A stretch of 64,000 nt of DNA from Jeotgalibacillus aurantiacus (GCF_020595125.1 NZ_JACNMS010000004.1:186001-250000); one strand, 5' to 3'; shown: positions 1 through 8,020, counted from the stretch's first letter. Notes: generated from the sequence alone by a model not told the origin. Numbers and translations are program-made.

Positions 1-1
1 T

Positions 2-934
2 CCTGCATACGGAAACCTTGTACCTCGTGATATTGCCACACGTGAAATTTTCGACGTATGCGTGCGTCAAAAACTGGGTATCAACGGAGAAAACATGGTT
101 TACCTGGATCTTTCACATAAAGATCCTAAGGAGCTTGACATTAAGCTCGGTGGAATCATCGAAATCTATGAGAAATTCATGGGTGATGACCCTCGTAAAG
201 TACCAATGAAGATCTTCCCGGCTGTTCACTATTCAATGGGTGGACTATGGGTAGATTATGATCAGATGACAAACATTCCTGGCCTGTTCGCAGCCGGTGA
301 GTGTGATTACTCGATTCACGGTGCAAACCGTCTTGGCGCAAACTCACTGTTATCCTCTATTTACGGCGGGATGGTTGCCGGACCAAATGCAGTGAAATAT
401 ATTAACGGACTTGAGCAGACAGCTGAAGATATGCCGGAAGAAATCTACACACGTTTTGTGAAAGAAAAGCAGGACGAGTGGGATGAAATCATGGCAATGG
501 ACGGCGACGAAAATGCTTATGTGATTCACAAAGAGCTTGGTGAGTGGATGACGGACAACGTAACGGTTGTGCGCTACAACGACAAGCTGCGTGAAACAGA
601 TGAGAAAATTCAGGAGCTTCAGGAACGCTTCAAGCGCATTAATATCAACGATACAGCGAAATGGAGTAACCAGGGAGCAGTATTTACCCGCCAGTTAAAA
701 GGTATGCTTCACCTTTCACGTGTTGTAACAATCGGTGCCCTAAAGCGTGATGAAAGCCGCGGCGCTCATTATAAGCCGGAGTTCCCGGAACGTAACGATG
801 CTGACTTCCTGAAAACAACAATGGCGAAATTCAATCCTGCAACAAACGCACCTGAATTCCATTTTGAAGATGTAGACGTGTCACTGATTGAGCCGCGTAA
901 GCGCGATTACTCCAAGAAGAAAGGAGCAAAATAA
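2..934 (+). CDS. sdhA: Succinate dehydrogenase flavoprotein subunit (3' part)
   Basis: This is the C-terminal part of the flavoprotein subunit of succinate:quinone oxidoreductase (complex II), which oxidises succinate to fumarate on the inner face of the membrane. The window edge cuts the gene, and the frame is open from base 2. The visible part has the fumarate-reductase/SdhA capping and C-terminal helical domains, with the substrate-site block HYSMGG, the FAD-proximal block GLFAAGE and the block HGANRLGANSL. The tail is lysine rich. The stop lies 2 bp before the sdhB start, so the two genes are translated as one operon. sdhC would lie upstream outside the window. Identification is secure from the motifs and from the following sdhB. 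Confidence 0.97.
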   Translation, partial: PAYGNLVPRDIATREIFDVCVRQKLGINGENMVYLDLSHKDPKELDIKLGGIIEIYEKFMGDDPRKVPMKIFPAVHYSMGGLWVDYDQMTNIPGLFAAGECDYSIHGANRLGANSLLSSIYGGMVAGPNAVKYINGLEQTAEDMPEEIYTRFVKEKQDEWDEIMAMDGDENAYVIHKELGEWMTDNVTVVRYNDKLRETDEKIQELQERFKRININDTAKWSNQGAVFTRQLKGMLHLSRVVTIGALKRDESRGAHYKPEFPERNDADFLKTTMAKFNPATNAPEFHFEDVDVSLIEPRKRDYSKKKGAK

Positions 935-936
935 TC

Positions 937-1719
937 ATGACAACAGCAGATACAATGACAGAAAATAAGGTGATTAAGTTTGAGATTCACCGTCAGGACG
1001 ACGGTCAGTCAGAACCTTATTTCGAAGAGTTTGAGATTCCTTACCGTCCGAATATGAACGTGATCTCGGCGCTGATGGAAATCCGCCGTAACCCTTTCAA
1101 TAAAAAAGGTGAAAAAACTCAGCCGGTAGCCTGGGATATGGGCTGTCTGGAAGAGGTTTGCGGAGCGTGTTCAATGGTCATCAACGGCAAGCCGCGTCAG
1201 TCTTGTACAGCACTTGTTGACCAGCTTGAACAGCCGATCCGCCTTGAGCCGATGAAAACATTCCCGGTCGTGCGTGACCTTCAGGTTGACCGCAGCCGCA
1301 TGTTTGATTCACTGAAGAAAGTAAAAGCATGGATTCCAATTGACGGAACGTACGATCTTGGTCCTGGACCGCGTATGCCTGAGAAAAAACGTCAGTGGGC
1401 CTATGAGCTGTCAAAATGTATGACATGTGGTGTATGTCTTGAAGCATGTCCAAACGTAAACAGCAAATCAGACTTTATCGGACCTGCGCCACTTTCACAG
1501 GTTCGTCTGTTCAATGCTCATCCGACAGGCTCCATGAACAAAAACGAGCGTCTTGAAGCTATTATGGGTGAAGGTGGACTCGCAAACTGCGGTAACTCAC
1601 AAAACTGCGTTCAGGCATGTCCGAAAGGCATTCCATTAACAACTTCTATTGCGGCGCTAAACCGCGACACAAGCTTCCAGATGTTCAGAAGCTTCTTCGG
1701 AAGTGACAGAGAAGTATAA
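937..1719 (+). CDS. sdhB: Succinate dehydrogenase iron-sulfur subunit
   Basis: Iron-sulfur subunit of complex II, passing electrons from SdhA FAD to the membrane anchor. At 260 residues it has the usual length. Cys70, Cys75, Cys78 and Cys90 form the N-terminal [2Fe-2S] site. Cys161, Cys164, Cys167, Cys171 and the later Cys218, Cys224 and Cys228 supply the [4Fe-4S] and [3Fe-4S] clusters. The ATG at 937 follows an AAAGGAG-type ribosome-binding site inside the end of sdhA. A hairpin terminator follows at 1737, so sdhB is the last gene of the operon. Confidence 0.98.
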   Translation: MTTADTMTENKVIKFEIHRQDDGQSEPYFEEFEIPYRPNMNVISALMEIRRNPFNKKGEKTQPVAWDMGCLEEVCGACSMVINGKPRQSCTALVDQLEQPIRLEPMKTFPVVRDLQVDRSRMFDSLKKVKAWIPIDGTYDLGPGPRMPEKKRQWAYELSKCMTCGVCLEACPNVNSKSDFIGPAPLSQVRLFNAHPTGSMNKNERLEAIMGEGGLANCGNSQNCVQACPKGIPLTTSIAALNRDTSFQMFRSFFGSDREV

Positions 1720-1736
1720 AATAAGTACTCTTGATG

Positions 1737-1770
1737 CAGCCGGTTTCCTTTTGGGAGCCGGCTGTTCTTT
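1737..1770 (+). terminator. Terminator after sdhB
   Basis: Inverted repeat CAGCCGG / CCGGCTG with a 14-nt loop followed by a T-rich run, 17 bp after the sdhB stop. Confidence 0.75.
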
Positions 1771-2054
1771 GAGTTTGTGAGGTGCCGAGTGGAATTTATG
1801 AGGTTAGAGGAAAAGCTCGTGAGGTTAGCCGCTGAGTTCGTGAGTTCCGGCTGCAGATTCGTCAGCTTGTATGAGAATTTGTGAGTTCAGTGACTTATGG
1901 ACCAGGTTATGACAGTCTTGATTTGTCATTCTGCTCGAGGTTCGTAAAATTTTTTCAGTGTTTCAAAGAATTTGCTGTGTGTTTCAAAAGATTTGGCTTT
2001 GGGTTCCTATGATTCTCCCTCCCTTTCCTAAAATTTCAATCGAGTTTCACGTGA
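1771..2054. repeat. Degenerate short tandem repeats, no gene
   Basis: No convincing coding sequence lies between sdhB and the thioesterase gene (about 580 bp). The first part holds five or six decayed copies of a motif resembling TTTGTGAGGTT or TTCGTGAGTTC (near 1772, 1796, 1816, 1838, 1873). The second part holds decayed copies of GTTTCAAAGAATTTG at a spacing of about 23 bp (near 1938, 1961, 1981, 2006). Copies differ by several bases, so this is an old, eroding array. The function is unknown. Confidence 0.5.
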
Positions 2055-2232
2055 TTGTGTAAATCAACCCGCTGCTCATTCCAGCTCTCCACATTTAAGG
2101 AGGTAGAATTCTGTGAACCCTCATCTAGACTAAGCACCAATATAAAACTGACCCGCTTCATCAAACCCGTCACTTCTAACCAGCCCGAGATCTCAAAAGA
2201 CCCCCAATTAACTCCCTATTTTATGATAAGGC

Positions 2233-2261
2233 TTTCAATATCAGCATATTTAAGGTAAAAT
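2233..2261 (+). promoter_or_regulatory. Promoter of thioesterase gene
   Basis: TTTCAA (2233-2238), a 17-bp spacer, then TAAAAT (2256-2261): a sigma-A-like promoter about 40 bp before the start codon and directly upstream of a perfect palindrome. Confidence 0.55.
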
Positions 2262-2268
2262 CAAGAAA

Positions 2269-2284
2269 ATGAATGATCATTCAT
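2269..2284. promoter_or_regulatory. Palindromic operator (TetR/FadR-like)
   Basis: Perfect 16-bp palindrome ATGAATGATCATTCAT between the -10 box and the ribosome-binding site of the thioesterase gene. The half site TGAATGA resembles that of Bacillus FadR (TetR family), but the two halves abut here without the usual central spacer. The position over the transcription start suggests repression. The regulator is not identified in this window. Confidence 0.6.
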
Positions 2285-2301
2285 AAAAAGGGGAGTCAAC
2301 C

Positions 2302-2763
2302 ATGAAAATCAGTTATATTGAAGATTTTGAAGCCTGGCAAAAGGAATTTACCTTTTCCTATCCGGTGAAGGTCCGCTTTTCAGAGACAGATCTTTTCGGA
2401 CATTTAAATAATACGGTCCCGTTTGTTTATTTTGAACAGGCGCGTATTGAATATTTAAAATCACTCGGTTTCATGCAGGATTGGGTCAACCCGTCTAACG
2501 AGACGATCCCAGTTGTAGCCAATTTGCAGTGTGATTTTTTAAAGCAGGTATTTTTCGATGAAGACATCAATGTGTTTGTAAAAGCCAATTCAGTTGGTAA
2601 TTCTTCTGTTGATATCCATTACCTCGGATTAAACCGTACAGGTGTACCGGTTTTTGTCGGGAGGGGAACAATGGTTCAAATTTCAAAGACTACCGGTAAA
2701 GGAGTCGCCTGGACAGATTTAGAAAAAGAGCAGCTTCGTCCAACCGAACAGCTGCAAAAATAG
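2302..2763 (+). CDS. Acyl-CoA thioesterase, hotdog fold (YsmA-like)
   Basis: A 153-residue single hotdog-fold thioesterase of the 4-hydroxybenzoyl-CoA thioesterase/YbgC type, expected to hydrolyse acyl-CoA to free acid and CoA in the cytoplasm. The catalytic segment RFSETDLFGHLNN (about residues 25-37) contains the active-site Asp30, followed by the helix with Glu45. The ATG follows AAAAGGGGAG. The gene sits where B. subtilis has ysmA, between sdhB and gerE. The operator upstream, resembling a fatty-acid regulator site, fits a role in acyl-CoA turnover. The substrate is not known. Confidence 0.85.
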   Translation: MKISYIEDFEAWQKEFTFSYPVKVRFSETDLFGHLNNTVPFVYFEQARIEYLKSLGFMQDWVNPSNETIPVVANLQCDFLKQVFFDEDINVFVKANSVGNSSVDIHYLGLNRTGVPVFVGRGTMVQISKTTGKGVAWTDLEKEQLRPTEQLQK

Positions 2764-2839
2764 ACAGACAATCGTTCACTTCTTTCCCCTTATCCTCATA
2801 AACTGAAGAAACGGGCTTCGGCAGGTGAGGGGGATACAG

Positions 2840-3055
2840 ATGATGACGAGAAAAACATCGATTTTAACTAAGCGTGAAAAAGAGGTTTTTATTTTACTTT
2901 TAAAAGATAAAACTACGAAGGATATTGCGTCCGAACTTTTTATCAGTGAAAAAACGGTGCGTAACCATATTTCCAACACAATTCAAAAGCTGGGTGTGAA
3001 GGGCAGATCACAGGCGATTGTAGAGCTTCTCCGGCTGGGAGAGCTTTCTTTATAA
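2840..3055 (+). CDS. gerE: Spore germination/late sporulation regulator GerE
   Basis: A 71-residue LuxR-type helix-turn-helix protein. In B. subtilis GerE acts in the mother cell late in sporulation, modulating sigma-K genes for coat assembly. Nearly the whole protein is the HTH: TKREKEVF at the start, then DIASELFISEKTVRNHISN, then LGVKGRSQAIVELLRLGEL, all typical of GerE. The ATG at 2840 follows AGGTGAGGGGG; an upstream in-frame GTG (2825) lies within that ribosome-binding site and is less likely. A sigma-K promoter is expected upstream, but only a weak CATA-type match is visible near 2797. Confidence 0.95.
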   Translation: MMTRKTSILTKREKEVFILLLKDKTTKDIASELFISEKTVRNHISNTIQKLGVKGRSQAIVELLRLGELSL

Positions 3056-3083
3056 GAAGAATATCAAGCTGATCAGGTGAGAG

Positions 3084-3112
3084 CTGTCTTTTAAAGGCAG
3101 TTTCTTTTTATT
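3084..3112 (+). terminator. Terminator after gerE
   Basis: CTGTCT / AGGCAG stem closed by a TTTA loop, followed by TTTCTTTTTATTTAT. Confidence 0.7.
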
Positions 3113-3196
3113 TATATGAAGTTCCGCTAAAAAGATTCTTGATCTTTACCGGTAAAAAGGTGACAATGACAGTAGAATGAAACGTTAGGAGTGTGT

Positions 3197-3655
3197 ATGC
3201 TGATGGAAACGAAAGGTACTCAGGAGCTTCACCCAAAAGAGGTCGTGGCGGATATTGAGAAGGATCTTCGCTATATTTCCGGCATTATTAAACAAAAGGG
3301 AAGAGAGATCTTAAGCCAATATACGATTACGCCTCCTCAATTTATTGCGCTTCAGTGGCTTTTTGAGGATGGGGACATGACAATTGGTGAACTCTCGACT
3401 AAAATGTATCTTGCGTGCAGTACAACGACAGACCTTGTTGACCGGATGGAGCGCAATAGCCTTGTGATGAGAGTGAAGGATGAGAACGACCGCAGAGTTG
3501 TAAGAATTCACCTTCTTGAAGAAGGAGAACGAATTATTGAGGAAGTAATCAAAAAACGTCAGCATGATCTCAATGAGGTGCTTTCTGATTTTTCATCAGA
3601 AGAAGTTGACGCGCTGGCAAAGGCTCTGAATAAACTGCATGGTGAAATGAGATAA
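3197..3655 (+). CDS. MarR-family transcriptional regulator (YsmB-like)
   Basis: A winged-helix MarR regulator of about 152 residues, in the position of B. subtilis ysmB between gerE and racE. The central wHTH reads ITPPQFIALQWLFEDG...IGELSTKMYLACSTTTDLVDRME, with the wing RVKDENDRRVVRIHLLEEG. Flanking helices form the dimer interface. The start is ATG 3197, 5 bp after AGGAG; ATG 3203 and GTG 3191 are alternatives. It is separated by only 16 bp from murI, so the two are probably co-transcribed. Ligand and targets are unknown. Confidence 0.9.
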   Translation: MLMETKGTQELHPKEVVADIEKDLRYISGIIKQKGREILSQYTITPPQFIALQWLFEDGDMTIGELSTKMYLACSTTTDLVDRMERNSLVMRVKDENDRRVVRIHLLEEGERIIEEVIKKRQHDLNEVLSDFSSEEVDALAKALNKLHGEMR

Positions 3656-3671
3656 GAGTGAGGCGCTAGTA

Positions 3672-4469
3672 TTGAGTAAAGCAATCGGAATTATGGATTC
3701 AGGCGTTGGGGGGCTGACAGTTGCAAAAGAAGTGAGTCACCAGCTGCCTAATGAGACAATTTATTATCTTGGTGATACAGCACGCTGTCCCTATGGTCCG
3801 AGACCTGTAGAAGAGGTTAGGCAATATACATGGGAAATGGCGGAATTCCTTTACCGTCAGGATATCAAAATGCTGATTATTGCCTGCAATACAGCGACGG
3901 CTGTTGCGCTGGAGGAAATTAAAACCGCTTTTGATATTCCGGTTATTGGTGTCATTTCCCCTGGAGCAAGATCAGCTATTAAGTACACAAAAAATGATAC
4001 GATCGGGATTTTAGGTACGGTTGGCACGATAAAAAGTAAGGCGTATGAAGATGCCCTTAAAGATTTGAGACCAACAACGGTTACATATCCTCTAGCCTGT
4101 CCAAAGTTCGTTCCGCTCGTGGAAAGTGGAGAGTACAACAGCTCGATGGCAAAAAAAATCGTCGCTGAAACACTATACAGTCTGAAGCAGACGAACATCG
4201 ATACGCTGATTCTCGGCTGTACCCATTATCCACTGCTGCAGCCGCTCATTGAGCAGTATCTTGGGAGTGGTGTGAAGGTGATCAGCTCGGGTGATGAGAC
4301 AGCAAGAGAGGTCAGTGCGATCCTTGCTTACAGGGACGAACTGAATTCCCGGCACGAAAAAATGAAAAACAAGTATTATACAACTGGCTCCCCTGTCATT
4401 TTCGGACAAGTTGCCCGGGAATGGATGAATGACCAACATATGACCATTCAGCAGATTAAATTACCGTGA
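3672..4469 (+). CDS. racE: Glutamate racemase
   Basis: Glutamate racemase (RacE/MurI) interconverts L- and D-glutamate and supplies D-Glu for peptidoglycan. The 265 residues are of usual length. The two catalytic thiols are visible as Cys72 in ACNTATA and Cys183 in LGCTHYP, and MDSGVGGLTV sits at the N terminus. The start codon is TTG with a GAGG site about 9 bp upstream. In B. subtilis gerM and rph follow; here rph follows directly after 115 bp and gerM is absent. A terminator hairpin overlaps the stop codon. Confidence 0.97.
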   Translation: MSKAIGIMDSGVGGLTVAKEVSHQLPNETIYYLGDTARCPYGPRPVEEVRQYTWEMAEFLYRQDIKMLIIACNTATAVALEEIKTAFDIPVIGVISPGARSAIKYTKNDTIGILGTVGTIKSKAYEDALKDLRPTTVTYPLACPKFVPLVESGEYNSSMAKKIVAETLYSLKQTNIDTLILGCTHYPLLQPLIEQYLGSGVKVISSGDETAREVSAILAYRDELNSRHEKMKNKYYTTGSPVIFGQVAREWMNDQHMTIQQIKLP

Positions 4470-4486
4470 GCCGATCACGGTTTTTC
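4464..4486 (+). terminator. Terminator overlapping racE stop
   Basis: CCGTG / CACGG stem with a 7-nt loop and TTTTT; the stop codon TGA lies in the loop. Confidence 0.75.
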
Positions 4487-4583
4487 TATTTGCACATAAC
4501 CTCTTCGAAGGAGACGTTTATATGTATAGAGCGGCTGAACGAAGCAAAAATAAAGGGAATCAGATCAAGTAGGAGGAATCATC

Positions 4584-5336
4584 ATGCGTCCTGATGGAAG
4601 AAAACCGGCAGAGCTAAGAGAAATTAAAATTGACAGGGACTACCTCATTCATCCCGAAGGATCCGTGCTCATATCAGCAGGCAATACAAAAGTGATCTGT
4701 ACGGCCAGTGTAGATGAACGGGTCCCTCCATTTATGAGAGGGCAAGGAAAAGGGTGGATTACTGCAGAATATTCCATGTTGCCGAGAGCAACTGGTCAAC
4801 GTACGATTCGTGAATCTTCAAAAGGGAAGGTCGCCGGTCGCACAATGGAAATACAAAGACTGATTGGAAGAGCATTGCGTTCAGTCGTAGATCTTGATGC
4901 ACTTGGTGAGCGTACGGTCTGGATTGATTGTGATGTCATCCAGGCAGATGGTGGTACGCGGACAGCTTCTATCACGGGTGCTTTTGTGGCGATGACGCTG
5001 GCTATTGCAAAAATTGCTGAAGAAAAAAAGCTCGAGACGTTCCCAGTAAAAGACTTCCTCGCAGCTATCTCTGTCGGTATGACAGAAGAGGACGGAGCAG
5101 TGCTTGATCTTAATTACATCGAAGACAGCAAGGCAGATGTTGATATGAATGTCGTGATGACCGGAGCAGGTCAGTTTGTTGAGCTTCAGGGTACGGGAGA
5201 AGAAGCGACTTTCTCTCACCAGGAACTGCTTTCCATGCTCGACATTGCACAAAAAGGTATTCGCGATATTATCAAAATACAGGCTGAAAGCATCGGGGAA
5301 GCCGCTGAAAAAATCAACCCGGGTGTCAATATATGA
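4584..5336 (+). CDS. rph: Ribonuclease PH
   Basis: A phosphorolytic 3'-5' exoribonuclease that trims tRNA 3' ends. The 250 residues carry RPDGR at the N terminus, [14 protein letters not shown] and the phosphate-binding/active region [19 protein letters not shown]. The ATG at 4584 follows a strong AGGAGG site. The 3' end overlaps the next gene by 4 bp (ATGA), giving an rph-rdgB-ysnB operon as in B. subtilis. Confidence 0.97.
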   Translation: MRPDGRKPAELREIKIDRDYLIHPEGSVLISAGNTKVICTASVDERVPPFMRGQGKGWITAEYSMLPRATGQRTIRESSKGKVAGRTMEIQRLIGRALRSVVDLDALGERTVWIDCDVIQADGGTRTASITGAFVAMTLAIAKIAEEKKLETFPVKDFLAAISVGMTEEDGAVLDLNYIEDSKADVDMNVVMTGAGQFVELQGTGEEATFSHQELLSMLDIAQKGIRDIIKIQAESIGEAAEKINPGVNI

Positions 5337-5929
5337 AAACGATCATCGTTGCTACAAATAATGCCGGTAAAGCAGCAGAATTTGAATCCATGTTTGCACC
5401 GCTCGGCTTTCAGGTAAAGACCTTAAAAGACTTTCCTGAGCTTGGTGAAGTGGAAGAAACAGGTGTCACATTTGAAGAAAATGCCGTTTTAAAAGCTGAA
5501 ACCATCGCAAAAAAGCTTGGCATCCCGGTTATTGCGGACGACAGCGGACTTTTAGTCGATGCACTCGATGGCGAGCCCGGTGTTTTTTCAGCACGGTATG
5601 CAGGGGAAGATAAAGATGATGAGGCAAATATCAATAAGGTTCTCCTGAAACTTAAGGAAATTCCTGATGAAAAAAGGACTGCGCATTTTCATTGTACGCT
5701 GGCTTTTGCATCACCTGACGTGCCGACCCGCACTTATACAGGTGTTTGCTCAGGCAGAATCACACATGAAAAGATTGGGCAGGAAGGCTTCGGCTACGAT
5801 CCGATTTTCTGGAGAGACGAAGAGCAAAAAACGCTTGCCCAAATGACAAAAGATCAGAAAGCTCAAATCAGCCACAGGGGTAATGCCCTTAAAGAATTGA
5901 AAAAGGACCTGCAAAATCTGCTTAAATGA
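5333..5929 (+). CDS. rdgB: XTP/dITP diphosphatase (RdgB/HAM1)
   Basis: A house-cleaning nucleotide pyrophosphatase that hydrolyses XTP, ITP and dITP to monophosphates and so keeps deaminated purines out of nucleic acids. The 198 residues carry [11 protein letters not shown] at the N terminus, the metal site [32 protein letters not shown] and the C-terminal SHRGNALK. It corresponds to B. subtilis ysnA. The start overlaps the rph stop (ATGA), which suggests translational coupling. Confidence 0.96.
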   Translation: MKTIIVATNNAGKAAEFESMFAPLGFQVKTLKDFPELGEVEETGVTFEENAVLKAETIAKKLGIPVIADDSGLLVDALDGEPGVFSARYAGEDKDDEANINKVLLKLKEIPDEKRTAHFHCTLAFASPDVPTRTYTGVCSGRITHEKIGQEGFGYDPIFWRDEEQKTLAQMTKDQKAQISHRGNALKELKKDLQNLLK

Positions 5930-5938
5930 GGTGTTTTA

Positions 5939-6451
5939 ATGAAAATACTTGTTGTAAGCGATAACCACGGTGACCGCACGATCCTTCAAAGTGTGAAAGA
6001 CGTCTGGCGTAATCAGGTCGACTGGATGTTCCACGCCGGAGATTCTGAGCTGCCGTTTGAATCAGAGGAAATGGACGGCTTTGAAAAGGTCAGGGGGAAC
6101 TGCGACTTTGACGTGATGTATCCTGAAGAGCATGTCGTGGATACTGGACACCTCAAGGTTTTTATTACCCATGGACATCTGTTTGGTATCAAATCATCTC
6201 TGAACAGGATCAGATACCGGGCGGAAGAAACAGAGGCAAATATTATTTTATTTGGCCATTCTCATATGCTCGGAGCGGAGCTTGTAGAGGGACGTCTGTA
6301 TCTAAACCCGGGAAGTATCCGCCTGCCAAGAGACCGCAATGAACCAACCTATGCCGTCATCTCCATAGAAGGGTCCGAGGTTGAAGTAGATTTTTATACA
6401 GACAAACATGAAAAGCTTCTTGATTGGAATGGAGAGTTAAGGGTAAACTGA
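5939..6451 (+). CDS. ysnB: Metallophosphoesterase, YfcE family
   Basis: A 170-residue calcineurin-like phosphodiesterase with the dinuclear-metal motifs in order: VSDNHGD, HAGDSE, RGNCD, THGH and FGHSHM. The YfcE family hydrolyses model phosphodiesters; the natural substrate is unknown. It corresponds to B. subtilis ysnB and closes the rph operon. A GAGGTG site precedes ATG 5939. A long hairpin follows the gene, then the tRNA promoter. Confidence 0.93.
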   Translation: MKILVVSDNHGDRTILQSVKDVWRNQVDWMFHAGDSELPFESEEMDGFEKVRGNCDFDVMYPEEHVVDTGHLKVFITHGHLFGIKSSLNRIRYRAEETEANIILFGHSHMLGAELVEGRLYLNPGSIRLPRDRNEPTYAVISIEGSEVEVDFYTDKHEKLLDWNGELRVN

Positions 6452-6459
6452 TAACGAGT

Positions 6460-6491
6460 CATTTCAGGCCTGCTGTATCAGGTCTGAAATG
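6460..6491 (+). terminator. Hairpin after ysnB
   Basis: 13-bp near-perfect stem CATTTCAGGCCTG / CAGGTCTGAAATG closed by CTGTAT. The following bases are only moderately T-rich, so termination strength is uncertain. Confidence 0.6.
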
Positions 6492-6530
6492 ATCCATTTC
6501 ATGAAGAGCAAAACAAATTGATAAAAGGTA

Positions 6531-6559
6531 TTGACTTTTAAATGCTGTATTAATATAAT
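6531..6559 (+). promoter_or_regulatory. Promoter of tRNA-Arg
   Basis: TTGACT (6531-6536), 17-bp spacer, consensus TATAAT (6554-6559), ending 31 bp before the tRNA. Confidence 0.9.
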
Positions 6560-6590
6560 AATAATTGTCCTTAACGGACGCCTACATAAT

Positions 6591-6665
<75 letters not shown>

Positions 6666-6675
6666 TAAACGATGG

Positions 6676-6750
6676 AAAAAGCCTCTTAACTACGTTAGAT
6701 AGAATCGGTCAATGATTCGGTCAACTAACGATGGTTAGGGGGCTTTTTTT
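6676..6750 (+). terminator. Element-borne terminator with arm sites in loop
   Basis: 15-bp stem (6676-6690 with 6734-6748, two G-U pairs) and a T run to 6750, placed 12 bp after the tRNA. The 43-nt loop contains an inner CGTTAG / CTAACG stem and two direct AATCGGTCA-like motifs. It replaces the tRNA terminator displaced by integration. The 3' arm contains AGGGGG, the likely ribosome-binding site of the integrase. Confidence 0.8.
6702..6716 (+). promoter_or_regulatory. Putative integrase/Xis arm site, left
   Basis: GAATCGGTCAATGAT matches, in inverted orientation and with one mismatch, the sequence 19382-19396 near attR. A second partial copy (ATTCGGTCA) follows at 6714. Paired sites inside both ends of an integrated element are typical arm-type sites. 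Confidence 0.5.
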
Positions 6751-6755
6751 GCGTT

Positions 6756-7709
6756 ATGACGAAAAGAAAACCGGAATTACACGTTACCACCAACTTAAAC
6801 GACATCTTCGAGCCTTTACCTCAATTAATGACCGTTGAAAAGGCGTTGGGCATTGTACTGCGACAAATGCAGGCTGCCGGACTACGTGAGCGAACGATTG
6901 ATGACTATGATCGACACGTCACTCACTTTGCCAAAGTTACGGGCGTTAAACTACTCCGAGAACTCAACGCTAATCATATTTACGATTGGCTATCTTCAAT
7001 GAACGTAAGCAATCAAACGAAACTTACCCGTTTAAAGTGCATAAAAGCGTTTCTAAGCCGTTGCTTTGACGCGGGGTGGCTAGAGTCTAAGTTTTGGACA
7101 AACATCCGTATAAAGGTCGACACGCCCGTCAAAGAGGGTGTAGCTGATCGAGAAATAACCGTCTTACTATCCATGCTCGATTTAAACAAGTTTGTTGAGC
7201 TACGAGACGCCACGGCAGTCCTTGTAATGTATCAAACGGGATTGCGCGTTGGAACAGTCGCAAAGTTACGACATAAGCATGTCAAACTGATCGAGCAACT
7301 ACTTCAAGTCGATGGCAGCTTAATCAAAAATCACGATTCGCTTTACCTGCCGTTTGATGACGTCTTAAAGCGATTTCTGACTGTCCTCATGGAGCAAAAC
7401 GATAAAATGCGTGCTGCTCGGAACTTACAGGGCGATTACTTGTTTATGACGATTAACGGCGGATCTATATTCTCAACGCCGACCAACAACATATTAACTA
7501 AGCGATTGAAAATGTACTCGAAAATGTACGGTCTGAAAAATCTCAATCCTCACGCAATCAGAAGGGGGTTTGCGAAAAACCTGTTACGCAAAGGGGCGAA
7601 CATTGCATTGATCTCCAAAGCGTTAGGGCATAGCAATATCGAAGTTACAACGCGCTATTTGCATTTAGATAAAGAAGAAGTGGCCGAAAGTCTACGGAAA
7701 TTTCTATAG
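6756..7709 (+). CDS. int: Tyrosine integrase of the element
   Basis: A full-length tyrosine recombinase (317 residues) expected to catalyse integration and excision at the tRNA-Arg att site. It has an N-terminal SAM-like core-binding domain (about 25-125) and a C-terminal catalytic domain with Arg164 (TGLRVG), His266 and Arg269 (HAIRR), His292 (LGHSN) and the nucleophile Tyr301 (TRYLHLD). It lacks an evident N-terminal arm-binding domain of the Tn916/lambda type, so it is XerC-like in size. The ATG is 13 bp after AGGGGG, which lies in the terminator stem, so read-through tRNA transcripts may mask it. Confidence 0.95.
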   Translation: MTKRKPELHVTTNLNDIFEPLPQLMTVEKALGIVLRQMQAAGLRERTIDDYDRHVTHFAKVTGVKLLRELNANHIYDWLSSMNVSNQTKLTRLKCIKAFLSRCFDAGWLESKFWTNIRIKVDTPVKEGVADREITVLLSMLDLNKFVELRDATAVLVMYQTGLRVGTVAKLRHKHVKLIEQLLQVDGSLIKNHDSLYLPFDDVLKRFLTVLMEQNDKMRAARNLQGDYLFMTINGGSIFSTPTNNILTKRLKMYSKMYGLKNLNPHAIRRGFAKNLLRKGANIALISKALGHSNIEVTTRYLHLDKEEVAESLRKFL

Positions 7710-7727
7710 GGAAAGCGAGGGATAAAC

Positions 7728-7859
7728 GTGGATCACTTACAGCGACTAATCGAAGAAGTAAACGAAACAGCCGACACTAACCCGACCGTAACCGTCAACC
7801 GTGCTGATCTCTTACGACTGATTGAAGAAACCGAGCAAGCACGACAGCAACGTAACTAA
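7728..7859 (+). CDS. Small protein downstream of integrase
   Basis: A 43-residue gene with a GTG start preceded by GCGAGGG, beginning 18 bp after the integrase stop and in the same direction. The product is mostly helical and acidic, with LQRLIEEVNE and LLRLIEETEQARQQ at its ends. It is too short and lacks basic character for a typical excisionase. No family recognised. Confidence 0.6.
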   Translation: MDHLQRLIEEVNETADTNPTVTVNRADLLRLIEETEQARQQRN

Positions 7860-7944
7860 AAAAGAACATAAAAAAAAGCCACCGCTGCTGGCATAAAGCA
7901 ACGATGACACCCGTAAAAATCATCTTAGCAAAAAATCCGGCAGT

Positions 7945-7974
7945 TTGCAAATTCTGCCCATTTGTTCATTTTAT
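7945..7974 (+). promoter_or_regulatory. Promoter of SOS-controlled gene
   Basis: TTGCAA (7945-7950) and TTTTAT (7969-7974), spacer 18 bp, directly abutting the LexA box at 7975. Confidence 0.5.
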
Positions 7975-7988
7975 CGAACATACGTTCT
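7975..7988. promoter_or_regulatory. LexA (DinR) SOS box
   Basis: CGAACATACGTTCT matches the Bacillus SOS consensus CGAAC-N4-GTTCG in 9 of 10 fixed positions. It lies right after the -10 region and 33 bp before the start codon at 8021, the geometry of LexA repression. Confidence 0.8.
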
Positions 7989-8020
7989 GTTTGTGGTGGC
8001 TCGAAAAGGAGCCGTATAAG

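Noticed and set aside
2055-2258. Open frame of 67 codons before the thioesterase gene
   Set aside because: No ribosome-binding site, cysteine/serine-rich chance composition, and it runs into the promoter of the next gene.
7904-8020. Upstream start for the SOS-controlled winged-helix gene
   Set aside because: No ribosome-binding site, and it would put the promoter and LexA box inside the coding region.
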